Assembly (NCBI GenBank): GCA_018713005.1
Contig: DVFX01000011.1
Span: forward strand, 1-23,908
Source of the DNA: Scatomorpha gallistercoris
GTDB taxonomy: Bacteria > Bacillota > Clostridia > Oscillospirales > Oscillospiraceae
Direction: 5' to 3'
Length of the DNA: 23,908 nt
The position numbers and the translations under genes are program-made. Below the pieces are notes generated by a model that made no database searches, had not been told where the DNA came from, and saw only the letters and a list, made by a program, of their open reading frames with translations. Below are positions 1 to 6,897 of the stretch, piece by piece (positions within the stretch are counted from its first letter, which is position 1; the number at the start of each line of letters is the position of its first letter).

Positions 1-21
1 ACCGCCGGCTGGCTAAAAATC

Positions 22-43
22 ATGGGCCTCTGAGCCCATTTTT
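22..43 (+). terminator. Hairpin terminator of a gene left of the window
   Basis: A 6-bp stem (ATGGGC at 22-27, GCCCAT at 34-39) with a 6-nt loop is followed by a T run (39-43). It probably ends transcription of a gene whose body lies before position 1 and separates it from the ABC operon. Confidence 0.5.
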
Positions 44-53
44 CATATATTTA

Positions 54-71
54 AGTTAGTAACAACTAACT
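54..71. promoter_or_regulatory. Perfect inverted repeat, candidate operator of the ABC operon
   Basis: AGTTAGT (54-60) and ACTAACT (65-71) are perfect inverted repeats separated by AACA, 26 bp before the GTG start of the first ABC gene. The position suits a repressor site for a dimeric regulator. The TTAG/CTAA half-sites recall DtxR- or MarR-family boxes, but I cannot assign a regulator. I see no convincing -35/-10 pair around it. Confidence 0.4.
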
Positions 72-96
72 ATTTTGTTATATGGGAGGTTATCTG

Positions 97-1866
97 GTGA
101 ACAAGCAGTCAAATCTATCGCGGCTGATGAGCTATGCAGGCGCTCACAAGTATCTGACCTATGCGTCATGGATACTTTCGGCCCTGAGCTCTCTGGTCGC
201 ACTTATACCGTTCTGGTACATCTGGCAAATTATAAGGGAGGTGCTGCGTGCAGGCCACGATTTTTCCGGGGCAGCGGGACTCGAGAGAATGGGATGGCTT
301 GCCGTGCTTTTTGCTGTGCTCAGCGTCCTGGTATACATTTGCGGCCTGATGTGCTCGCACCTGGCCGCGTTCAGGATAGCAACAAATATACGCATAATGG
401 CCATGGAACACATCATAAAACTGCCCCTTGGTTTTGCCGACAAATTCGGCAGCGGACGCCTGCGCAAGATAGTCAACGAATCCAGTGCCGCAACTGAGAC
501 TTATCTGGCGCATCAGCTGCCCGACAAGGCCGGGGCCATTGCCACGCCGTGCGGATTGCTGGTTATGCTGCTGGCCTTTGACTGGCGGCTCGGCCTGCTG
601 AGCCTTATCCCTGTACTTCTGGCCTTTGGGATAATGATGGCTATGACCGGCAAGAGCATGCAGCAAAAAATGAAAGAATACAACAACGCTCTCGAGGACA
701 TGTCGAACGAGGCTGTCGAATATGTTCGCGGCATTGCAGTTGTAAAGACCTTTGGACAGACAGTTTTCTCGTTCAAACACTTCAAAGACTCAATAGATCG
801 CTATGGCGTATGGGTCATTGCGTACACCAAGCAGTTGCGCATGCCTATGATGTGCTATACAGCCGCAGTGAACGGCGTCTTTGCGTTTCTGATAGCCGGA
901 GCATTGCTGCTGAATCACGGCATGTACGACAGCCAATTCCTTCTCGACCTGCTGTTCTATATAATAATTACACCTATAATCTCGGTGACATTGACGCGAA
1001 TAATGTTCCAGAGTGAGAACGCCATGATAGTTGATGACGCCCTGCGGCGTGTAGACCAAATAATGGACGCAAAGCCCCTCGAGAATAGTGAAAACCCGGC
1101 ACACCCAGCAGACGGCTCAGTAAAGGCGGAAAACGTATTTTTCAGCTACGATGGCGTGAACAACGCCCTGGACGGCGTATGCATGGAAGCAAAGCCGGGA
1201 GAGACGATAGCACTGGTCGGTCCTTCCGGCAGCGGAAAGACTACGCTCGCCAGTCTCATCGCTCGCTTCTGGGACGTGGACTCCGGCAGAATATTAGTCG
1301 GCGGCGCCGACGTGCGCAAAATATCCAAGCATGAGCTAATGGACACCGTCTCCTTCGTGTTTCAAAACAGCCGGCTTATCAAGGCCAGTGTGCTTGAAAA
1401 CGTCCGTTTAGCAAAGCCAGGCGCGAGCAGGGAAGAGGTTATAGCGGCGCTTGAGGCGGCACAGTGCTCGGACATAATCTCCAAGCTGCCACACGGCGTC
1501 GATACGGTAATAGGTGCCAAGGGAGTGTATCTTTCCGGCGGAGAGCAGCAGCGCATAGCAATTGCGAGAGTAATTCTCAAAGACTCTCCGATAGTTATAC
1601 TCGACGAGGCCACCGCCTTTGCTGACCCGGACAACGAGATGCGCGTGCAGGCGGCGTTTTCCCAAATGGCCGGTGGCCGCACAGTCATTATGATAGCTCA
1701 CCGCCTGTCAACAGTTGCCGGAGCAGACAGAATATACGTCCTGCGTGACGGAAAGACGGCAGAGAGTGGCAGTTTCAAGGAGCTCACGGAGCGGGGCGGG
1801 CTTTTCTCCGAGATGTGGAGCGAATACGAGCGCGCCGCACAGTGGAAAGTTGAAAAGGAGGGCTGA
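97..1866 (+). CDS. ABC transporter half-subunit (membrane + ATPase domains), partner 1
   Basis: Fused transmembrane/ATP-binding half-transporter of 589 aa. The first ~300 residues hold hydrophobic segments of an exporter-type membrane domain. The C-terminal ATPase has Walker A GPSGSGKTT from about residue 375, the signature LSGGEQQR, Walker B VILDEATAFADPD and the switch histidine in IAHRLSTV. The GTG at 97 is preferred because GGGAGG at 84-89 sits 7 nt before it; the ATG at 82 overlaps that ribosome binding site. It lies in one operon with the next gene, so the two probably form a heterodimer in the cytoplasmic membrane. The ARFWD sequence after Walker A is shared by both subunits and recalls YbtP/YbtQ- or IrtA/IrtB-like pairs (iron-siderophore), but multidrug or peptide export is equally possible. 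Substrate unknown. Confidence 0.88.
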   Translation: MNKQSNLSRLMSYAGAHKYLTYASWILSALSSLVALIPFWYIWQIIREVLRAGHDFSGAAGLERMGWLAVLFAVLSVLVYICGLMCSHLAAFRIATNIRIMAMEHIIKLPLGFADKFGSGRLRKIVNESSAATETYLAHQLPDKAGAIATPCGLLVMLLAFDWRLGLLSLIPVLLAFGIMMAMTGKSMQQKMKEYNNALEDMSNEAVEYVRGIAVVKTFGQTVFSFKHFKDSIDRYGVWVIAYTKQLRMPMMCYTAAVNGVFAFLIAGALLLNHGMYDSQFLLDLLFYIIITPIISVTLTRIMFQSENAMIVDDALRRVDQIMDAKPLENSENPAHPADGSVKAENVFFSYDGVNNALDGVCMEAKPGETIALVGPSGSGKTTLASLIARFWDVDSGRILVGGADVRKISKHELMDTVSFVFQNSRLIKASVLENVRLAKPGASREEVIAALEAAQCSDIISKLPHGVDTVIGAKGVYLSGGEQQRIAIARVILKDSPIVILDEATAFADPDNEMRVQAAFSQMAGGRTVIMIAHRLSTVAGADRIYVLRDGKTAESGSFKELTERGGLFSEMWSEYERAAQWKVEKEG

Positions 1867-1870
1867 CACC

Positions 1871-3601
1871 GTGGTTGAAAAGCTTCAGAAAAAGTATGCC
1901 CTGTCGCGTCAGGGGGCAGTCGATTTGATAAAGGGCTGCATAGCCTGTGCCGCACAGAATATATCATTCATGTTCTCTGTCGGACTGTTGTACTATCTTG
2001 TTTCCGGATTTATGAACCATGACACCGGTCCGGTTTGGTTTTACGCCGGCGGCTGTGCGCTATGCATAGGATTCATCTTCCTGACGACATGGTTTCAATA
2101 TAACGCAACATATTTTGCAACCTACCGTGAGAGCGGCATACGGCGTATAACCATAGCTGAGAAGCTGAGGGAGCTGCCGCTGTCATTTTTCGGCGAACGC
2201 GACCTTGCAGATCTGACGAGCACAATAATGGCCGACTGCACCAGCCTCGAGCAGACATTCTCACACTATGTGCCGGAGTTTGGCGGTTCCATAATCTCTA
2301 CTATACTTGTAGCGTTGGGTTTGCTCCTCATTGACTGGCGCATGGCCCTGGCCTGCCTGTGGGTACTTCCGGTGTCGTTCGCCATCGTGTGGCTGAGCGC
2401 CAGGGTACAGGAGAGCCTGACCAAGAAGTCAATGTCGGCAAAGATGGCTTGCGCCGACGGGATACAAGAGTGCATCGAGTCCGTGCGTGACCTCAAAAGC
2501 TGCAACGCGGAAGAAGAATATATGAAGGGACTCACAGCCAAAATCAGGGCGGTGGAGCATCGCGCGGTGATAAGCGAACTGGGAACGGCGGTGTTCGTCG
2601 TCTCCGCGTCACTGGTACTCAAGCTTGGCATAGCCACTTGTGCGCTTGTAGGGAGCATATTGCTGATTGATGGCAGCCTTGATGTGCTCACATTTTTCAT
2701 GTATCTGCTGGTGATCTCTCGCTTTTACGACCCGTTGCAGAGCGCATTGCAAAACCTCGCGGCGATAATATCCACGCGTGCAAATATTGAGCGCATGAAC
2801 GAGATACTTGAGTGCCCGGTTCAGAGCGGTTCAGACACCTTGACAAATGACGGCTGCGACATAGTCTTTGACCACGTCGGTTTCGAGTACAACAGCGGCG
2901 AAGCCGTGCTGCGCGACGTTTCTTTCACGGCAAAGCAGGGGGAGATTACTGCGCTCGTTGGACCCAGCGGAGGAGGCAAAACCACTGTTTCGCGCCTCGC
3001 GGCCAGGTTCTGGGATGCAACGTGTGGCAGAGTTACGGTTGGAGGCATGGACATAACAGGTACCGACCCCGAAACTCTGCTCTCTCTGTACTCTATAGTG
3101 TTCCAGGATGTCACGCTTTTCGACAACACCATATTGGAAAATATACGCATTGGCCGAAAGGACGCCGGAGACGAGGAGGTAATAGCGGCAGCCAAACTGG
3201 CAAACTGCGAGGAGTTCGCGTTAAAGCTGCCGGACGGCTGGAACAGCAGTATCGGCGAAAACGGCTGCGCGCTCTCCGGCGGGGAGCGTCAGAGGATATC
3301 CATAGCCCGGGCATTTCTGAAGAATGCGCCGATAATACTGCTCGACGAGGCCACGGCAAGCCTGGACGTTGAGAATGAAACAATTATACAGTCGGCGCTA
3401 TCACGGCTGATACAGAACAAAACCGTGCTTGTGATTGCACACCGTATGCGCACGGTTGCCAATGCGGACAAGGTAGTCGTGCTCAAAGACGGCATTGTAG
3501 CGGAGCAGGGAAGGCCAGAAGAACTCATCGCAAAGGGAGGCGAGTTTGCCCGTATGAGCGCGTTGCAAATGGAAAGCGCCGCTTGGAGCATTGGAAGTTA
3601 A
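1871..3601 (+). CDS. ABC transporter half-subunit, partner 2
   Basis: Second fused membrane/ATPase half-transporter, 576 aa. Hydrophobic segments occupy roughly residues 20-290. Walker A is GPSGGGKTT starting near residue 364, the signature is LSGGERQR, Walker B is ILLDEATASLD and the H-loop is IAHRMRTV, so both ATPase sites of the heterodimer look intact. The GTG at 1871 is chosen because AAGGAGG (1855-1861) at the end of the upstream gene precedes it; the reading frame is open further left to 1715 only because it overlaps the first gene. The start lies 4 nt after the upstream stop, implying translational coupling. Like its partner it is of the YbtPQ/IrtAB-like half-transporter type; direction and substrate of transport cannot be read from the sequence. 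Confidence 0.88.
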   Translation: MVEKLQKKYALSRQGAVDLIKGCIACAAQNISFMFSVGLLYYLVSGFMNHDTGPVWFYAGGCALCIGFIFLTTWFQYNATYFATYRESGIRRITIAEKLRELPLSFFGERDLADLTSTIMADCTSLEQTFSHYVPEFGGSIISTILVALGLLLIDWRMALACLWVLPVSFAIVWLSARVQESLTKKSMSAKMACADGIQECIESVRDLKSCNAEEEYMKGLTAKIRAVEHRAVISELGTAVFVVSASLVLKLGIATCALVGSILLIDGSLDVLTFFMYLLVISRFYDPLQSALQNLAAIISTRANIERMNEILECPVQSGSDTLTNDGCDIVFDHVGFEYNSGEAVLRDVSFTAKQGEITALVGPSGGGKTTVSRLAARFWDATCGRVTVGGMDITGTDPETLLSLYSIVFQDVTLFDNTILENIRIGRKDAGDEEVIAAAKLANCEEFALKLPDGWNSSIGENGCALSGGERQRISIARAFLKNAPIILLDEATASLDVENETIIQSALSRLIQNKTVLVIAHRMRTVANADKVVVLKDGIVAEQGRPEELIAKGGEFARMSALQMESAAWSIGS

Positions 3602-3634
3602 GTCAAAGTTAAAACAATATTAAGGCTTGCAGAC

Positions 3635-3663
3635 TTGCGCATGTCGACTAAATGTAATATAAT
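3635..3663 (+). promoter_or_regulatory. Sigma-A promoter inside the 350-bp intergenic region
   Basis: TTGCGC (3635-3640), a 17-bp spacer and a perfect TATAAT (3658-3663). Transcription would begin near 3670, about 280 nt before the next gene. The -35 lies within a 10-bp sequence (GCAGACTTGC, 3629-3638) repeated at 3735-3744. Confidence 0.5.
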
Positions 3664-3669
3664 CAGTAG

Positions 3670-3785
3670 CGTTAAACGTCACTAAGACCAATTTCGACAG
3701 ATTTGAATTTGCAGTACATGCGCCAAGCGGGCATGCAGACTTGCCGACAAAGCCCCGGAGAACTCCGGGGCTTTATCGGCAAGGG
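3670..3785 (+). ncRNA. Candidate small RNA or long leader (no known family recognised)
   Basis: The interval runs from the promoter at 3635-3663 to the long hairpin at 3741-3782 and has no credible ORF. GCGCATGT (3637-3644) and ACATGCGC (3716-3723), and TGTCGA (3642-3647) and TCGACA (3694-3699), are inverted repeats, but their left arms lie before the expected transcription start. The alternative is simply a long leader for the glycosyltransferase gene. No match to a family I know. Confidence 0.25.
3741..3782 (+). terminator. Long hairpin, probable terminator
   Basis: TTGCCGACAAAGCCCCGGAG (3741-3760) pairs with 3763-3782 with a single C/A mismatch, giving a near-perfect 20-bp stem. The inner arm ends in CTTTAT, a poor U tract, so termination is plausible but not certain. 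It could end the ABC operon transcript or a small RNA started at 3670. Confidence 0.5.
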
Positions 3786-3875
3786 GAATGACTCGATTCC
3801 TCTCCGCGTTATTCTTATGGCGTATGCCGTCATATTTTGCTGAAAAAAGCTATTATTTCTGACTGCGTTGAAAGT

Positions 3876-3905
3876 TTGTTGAATTTCCTAGTTTACGTTT
3901 AGAAT
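3876..3905 (+). promoter_or_regulatory. Weak promoter candidate for the glycosyltransferase-pgsA pair
   Basis: TTGTTG (3876-3881), 18-bp spacer, TAGAAT (3900-3905), about 47 bp before the ATG at 3952. The match to sigma-A is modest. Confidence 0.3.
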
Positions 3906-3951
3906 AGATAAAAAGGGCTGTCTGAGCCCGCTCGAAACCCATGGAGGCCCA

Positions 3952-5037
3952 ATGAAGCTACTGATTCTAACATGCAGCACCGGCGGGGGACACACTTCCG
4001 CCGCTCACGCAATTGCCCAGGCCGCAGCTGACGCCGGGGCGGAATGTAAGATTGAGGACGCGCTGCGTTTTCTGCCCGGTCTTGACGGAAAGGTTATAAG
4101 CTACGGACACACCTTTGTCTACAGGCACCTGCCAAACCTGTTTGGAGTTGGCTACAAGTACGAGCAGCGCAGCGGCGCGGGTGCGTTCAGACTGGAGTGC
4201 TATAGGGGCGCGCGGGCGTTGGGGCTGTATATTGCCGATGGCTGCTATGATGCTGTTGTAAGCGTACACATATTTGCCTCATTTATGCTCGCAAAGCTGA
4301 GAAAAGACGGGCAGCTGTCCATCCCTACCGCAAACGTTGCCACAGACTATACCTGCTCGCCAGGCTTTGCTGAGTGCAAGCTGGACATGAATTTTGTCCC
4401 TCACGGCCTGGCGCCTGAGTTCACCGGCTGTGGGCTGGACGCGGAGCGCGTGTTCGAGACCGGCATCCCGGTTGCGAAGGAGTTTGATGAACGTACTCCG
4501 AAAAAACTCGCCCGCGCCGTGCTTGGCCTGCCGGAAGAAGGTAAGCTGTGTCTGCTCATGTGCGGTTCCATGGGCTGCGGCCCAATGGAGGAGCTGGCAG
4601 ATTCGCTGAGCCGCGCAATGCCGGAGGACGGGATGCTTGCGGTTTTCTGCGGAACAAATACGAAGCTGTACGAGGCCTTGTCAGGGTGCGGACTTGAAAA
4701 TGTACGCGTTATAGGCTTTACGAAGCGGGTCAGTGTCTGGATGGATGCGGCGGATCTGATGATATCCAAGCCCGGCGGGTCTACAAGCACCGAGACAATG
4801 TCAAAGCGCCTGCCAATGATAATAATAAACGCCGTCCCCGGCTGTGAGACCAAGAACCTTGAATATCTGACCGGCCGCGGCTGTGCCCTGAGTGCGCCGG
4901 ATGAAGAGATACCGCCGTTGGCGCGGCGTGTGCTCGAAGATGACAGCTGCATCGAAGGCTTGAGGGCAAATATGGAGATGTATTTCCCGCACGGTGCAGC
5001 CAAGCGCATATGCGAGGAAGTTATGAAAGTACAATAA
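3952..5037 (+). CDS. MGDG synthase/UgtP-family glycosyltransferase
   Basis: 361-aa GT-B glycosyltransferase of the monogalactosyldiacylglycerol synthase / processive diacylglycerol glucosyltransferase type. The N-terminus MKLLILTCSTGGGHTSAA carries the GGGHTSAA loop typical of this family's acceptor-binding domain. The C-terminal half has the nucleotide-sugar site, with PGGSTSTETM from about residue 274 and a later VPGCETKN. The expected role is transfer of a sugar from a UDP-sugar to diacylglycerol at the inner face of the membrane, giving glycolipids and, in relatives, the lipoteichoic-acid anchor. Start: GGAGG at 3943-3947 precedes the ATG. It sits 22 bp before a PgsA-like gene, which fits a membrane-lipid operon. 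The exact sugar and the number of transfers are not determinable here. Confidence 0.82.
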   Translation: MKLLILTCSTGGGHTSAAHAIAQAAADAGAECKIEDALRFLPGLDGKVISYGHTFVYRHLPNLFGVGYKYEQRSGAGAFRLECYRGARALGLYIADGCYDAVVSVHIFASFMLAKLRKDGQLSIPTANVATDYTCSPGFAECKLDMNFVPHGLAPEFTGCGLDAERVFETGIPVAKEFDERTPKKLARAVLGLPEEGKLCLLMCGSMGCGPMEELADSLSRAMPEDGMLAVFCGTNTKLYEALSGCGLENVRVIGFTKRVSVWMDAADLMISKPGGSTSTETMSKRLPMIIINAVPGCETKNLEYLTGRGCALSAPDEEIPPLARRVLEDDSCIEGLRANMEMYFPHGAAKRICEEVMKVQ

Positions 5038-5059
5038 GAGAGCGTAGTGGAGTTGTGCC

Positions 5060-5632
5060 GTGAAAAAGGACATGTTGCATGAATACTTTTCTATACCAAA
5101 TATACTGAGCTATTTCCGGTTGATTCTTATACCGGTGTACCTCGTTGTATATTTTAACGCCGAAGACGAGCGTGGATACTACTGGGCGGCGCTTGTCATC
5201 GTCATTTCCGGCCTGACGGATATGCTTGACGGCAAGATAGCCAGGCACTTCAACATGATAACCGAGTGGGGCAAGCTCATTGACCCGATTGCAGACAAGC
5301 TCACAATGGCGGCGGTGGCCTTGAGCCTGGCCTTCCGTTTCCCGCTTATGGGCGTTGTGTTCGTGCTCTACGTCGTCAAAGAGTGCTTTATGGGTATCAT
5401 GGGACTTGTCATGCTCAAGCGCGGCTTCCGTATGGACGGCGCCATGTGGTACGGCAAGGTCTGCACCGCTGTGACCTACGGCGTTATCTTCCTGCTGCTA
5501 ATCGTCCCTATGATGCCCGGCTGGCTGCGAACAAGCCTCATCTGCCTGCAACTGGCGATAACGCTGTTTTCGTTTATCAAATATGCGGCTTTCTACCACA
5601 AGGTTTGGGTCGATATGAAGAAGAAAGCCTAA
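5060..5632 (+). CDS. pgsA: CDP-alcohol phosphatidyltransferase, PgsA-like
   Basis: 190-aa integral membrane enzyme with the complete CDP-alcohol phosphotransferase motif: D54, D57-G58, A61-R62, G71, D75 and D79. Several hydrophobic segments surround it (about 13-33, 41-53, 82-105, 130-150). The likely reaction is CDP-diacylglycerol plus glycerol-3-phosphate giving phosphatidylglycerophosphate, the first committed step to phosphatidylglycerol; cardiolipin synthases and other family members share the motif, so the acceptor is inferred. Starts at GTG with TGGAG at 5048-5052. It follows the glycolipid synthase gene closely and is followed by a strong terminator, so the two genes form one transcription unit. 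Confidence 0.82.
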   Translation: MKKDMLHEYFSIPNILSYFRLILIPVYLVVYFNAEDERGYYWAALVIVISGLTDMLDGKIARHFNMITEWGKLIDPIADKLTMAAVALSLAFRFPLMGVVFVLYVVKECFMGIMGLVMLKRGFRMDGAMWYGKVCTAVTYGVIFLLLIVPMMPGWLRTSLICLQLAITLFSFIKYAAFYHKVWVDMKKKA

Positions 5633-5640
5633 AAATTCAG

Positions 5641-5668
5641 CGCCGCCCGGCAAAACGGGCGGCGTTTT
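5641..5668 (+). terminator. Rho-independent terminator after pgsA
   Basis: CGCCGCCCG (5641-5649) and CGGGCGGCG (5656-5664) form a perfect 9-bp stem followed by TTTT. It separates the lipid genes from the nucleotidyltransferase gene. Confidence 0.88.
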
Positions 5669-5685
5669 CAGACTGGAGGTACAGC

Positions 5686-6333
5686 ATGGATATAGGGAAC
5701 TGGCTCGGCCGATGGCGACGGGCCGTAGTTGACGAATTCGGCGCAGGCCGGGTGCGCTTCATGGGCATACAGGGCAGCCGCGCAAGGGGAGAGGCCGGGT
5801 CAGGCAGCGACATAGACGTCGTGCTGCTGCTTGACGAGCTCTCCTACGGCGATGCAATGCGCTACCGGGCCTGCGTTGAGAGCTTGCCCGAGCGGGACAA
5901 GCTGTGCGGCTTCGTGGCCGGGGAACAGGAGCTGAAGTCCTGGCCGCGCAGCGAACTCTACCAGTTCTGCCTTGACACGACGCCGCTGGCGGGCTCGCTG
6001 GACGAATACGCCGCGCTGGTTACGGAGCGCGACATACTGGAGGGCGCGCTCACATCCGTGGGCGGTATCTATCACGCCTGCCTGCACAACGCACTGCACG
6101 AGCGCGACGATAGCATGATAGCCGGGCTCTTCAAGTCCGCATTTTTTGCCATCAGGGCCATTGACAGGCTAGAGACCGGACGTACGCTTCGCACACGCCG
6201 GGAGCTTACGGAGGCCAGACCGGACGATGCCTGGCTGATAAACGGCAGCGCAGACGGCACTTTAGACGAAATAAGCGAGCGCCTGTTCAAGTGGTCGTCT
6301 GAGACGCTCGTAAAGCTCGGCGAGCGCGTTTAG
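5686..6333 (+). CDS. Nucleotidyltransferase-domain protein (Pol-beta superfamily)
   Basis: 215-aa soluble protein. The N-terminal third has the nucleotidyltransferase core: G30-S31 in GSRARGE followed by SDIDVVLLL with catalytic acids D42 and D44, the pattern of minimal nucleotidyltransferases and aminoglycoside-adenylyltransferase relatives. The C-terminal half is helical and could be a HEPN/KNTase-C-like substrate or partner domain (inference). Such enzymes transfer NMP to small molecules, proteins or RNA; no substrate can be named. The ATG at 5686 has GGAGG at 5675-5679; the frame is open upstream but there it overlaps pgsA and the terminator. It stands alone between two terminators. No obvious antitoxin or toxin partner adjoins it. 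Confidence 0.75.
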   Translation: MDIGNWLGRWRRAVVDEFGAGRVRFMGIQGSRARGEAGSGSDIDVVLLLDELSYGDAMRYRACVESLPERDKLCGFVAGEQELKSWPRSELYQFCLDTTPLAGSLDEYAALVTERDILEGALTSVGGIYHACLHNALHERDDSMIAGLFKSAFFAIRAIDRLETGRTLRTRRELTEARPDDAWLINGSADGTLDEISERLFKWSSETLVKLGERV

Positions 6334-6339
6334 ATGACA

Positions 6340-6374
6340 ACAGGCCCGCGGGTATTTCCGCGGGCCTGTTTTTT
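6340..6374 (+). terminator. Rho-independent terminator after the nucleotidyltransferase gene
   Basis: CAGGCCCGCGG (6341-6351) pairs with CCGCGGGCCTG (6358-6368) across a 6-nt loop and is followed by six T residues. It lies between convergent genes; the T run favours the plus strand. Confidence 0.9.
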
Positions 6375-6813
6375 ACGAGTAGATTATGTCCATCGCCGCG
6401 TTTGCAGATTCGGCGATGCTCTCGTAGTCCAAATTGCCTAGCTCAAGCGACATCCTGTCCAGCGTGGTAAAAAGCTCATGCAGCTCGTCATCAGAGAATT
6501 TTTGCATCTCCTGCGGGCGGGCGACGTGATACAGGGACAGCGTGAGGTCGTTGAACTCATTAATGTCTCTATACGATGATAACATGAACAAATCACCGCA
6601 GGATTCGGCTTTGCCTCTCAGCACGGCAAGCTTCTCGTCGCTGTTTTCCCGGGAAAACAGTCCGCTGCACAGCTCGTTGAAATTTTCCTGGAAGCGCTCA
6701 TTGATCTGTCCGCGATACTCATGCGACCACATCAGCAGATTAGCGCAGGTAATTGTCAGTATTACAAACAGGATTGCGAGCAGCGTGACGGCTATGCGCA
6801 GGCGCTTTTCCAC
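6373..6813 (-). CDS. Small single-pass membrane protein, function unknown
   Basis: 146-aa protein I do not recognise. A short positively charged N-terminus (VEKRLR) leads into one hydrophobic segment at about residues 7-28, then an acidic, predicted helical ~115-residue domain outside or inside the membrane. Start: GTG at 6813 has GGGGGAG (6819-6825) 5 nt upstream. An ATG at 6849 in the same frame is less likely, because it touches the -10 box at 6850-6855. The promoter lies inside the terminator of the upstream metal ATPase gene. A link to metal stress is possible from position only. The shape (short cytoplasmic tail, one helix, one soluble domain) would suit a sensor or a membrane-anchored accessory protein, but nothing proves this. 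Confidence 0.6.
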   Translation of the reverse strand: MEKRLRIAVTLLAILFVILTITCANLLMWSHEYRGQINERFQENFNELCSGLFSRENSDEKLAVLRGKAESCGDLFMLSSYRDINEFNDLTLSLYHVARPQEMQKFSDDELHELFTTLDRMSLELGNLDYESIAESANAAMDIIYS

Positions 6814-6834
6814 AAATACTCCCCCAAACCCTTT

Positions 6835-6847
6835 GCGTATTATACGC
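6835..6847. promoter_or_regulatory. 13-bp palindrome at the expected transcription start
   Basis: GCGTAT-T-ATACGC is a perfect palindrome just downstream of the TATAAT at 6850-6855 (minus strand), that is, at about +1. This position suits a repressor operator for the small membrane-protein gene. It could also form a 5'-end hairpin. Confidence 0.4.
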
Positions 6848-6849
6848 AT

Positions 6850-6878
6850 ATTATACTAAAAATGCCCGGGCGCGTCAA
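6850..6878 (-). promoter_or_regulatory. Sigma-A promoter of the small membrane-protein gene
   Basis: On the minus strand TTGACG (6873-6878), 17-bp spacer, TATAAT (6850-6855). The promoter is embedded in the ATPase terminator: the -35 lies in the hairpin loop and the spacer contains the 3' arm and the T run. Confidence 0.7.
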
Positions 6879-6891
6879 CAGACGGCCCGGG
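6858..6891 (-). terminator. Terminator of the P-type ATPase gene
   Basis: On the minus strand CCCGGGC (6885-6891) pairs with GCCCGGG (6865-6871), with a further GTC/GAC pairing inside, followed by five T residues (6858-6862) after a CA. It lies 7 bp after the ATPase stop. Confidence 0.75.
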
Positions 6892-6897
6892 TCTTCC

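Noticed and set aside
82..96. ATG at 82 as start of the first ABC gene
   Set aside because: It overlaps the GGGAGG ribosome binding site, which is correctly spaced for the GTG at 97.
1715..1870. Upstream extension of the second ABC gene
   Set aside because: It overlaps the end of the first ABC gene out of frame; the GTG at 1871 has the ribosome binding site.
5383..5685. Upstream extension of the nucleotidyltransferase frame
   Set aside because: It overlaps pgsA in another frame and crosses a strong terminator; the ATG at 5686 with GGAGG is the credible start.
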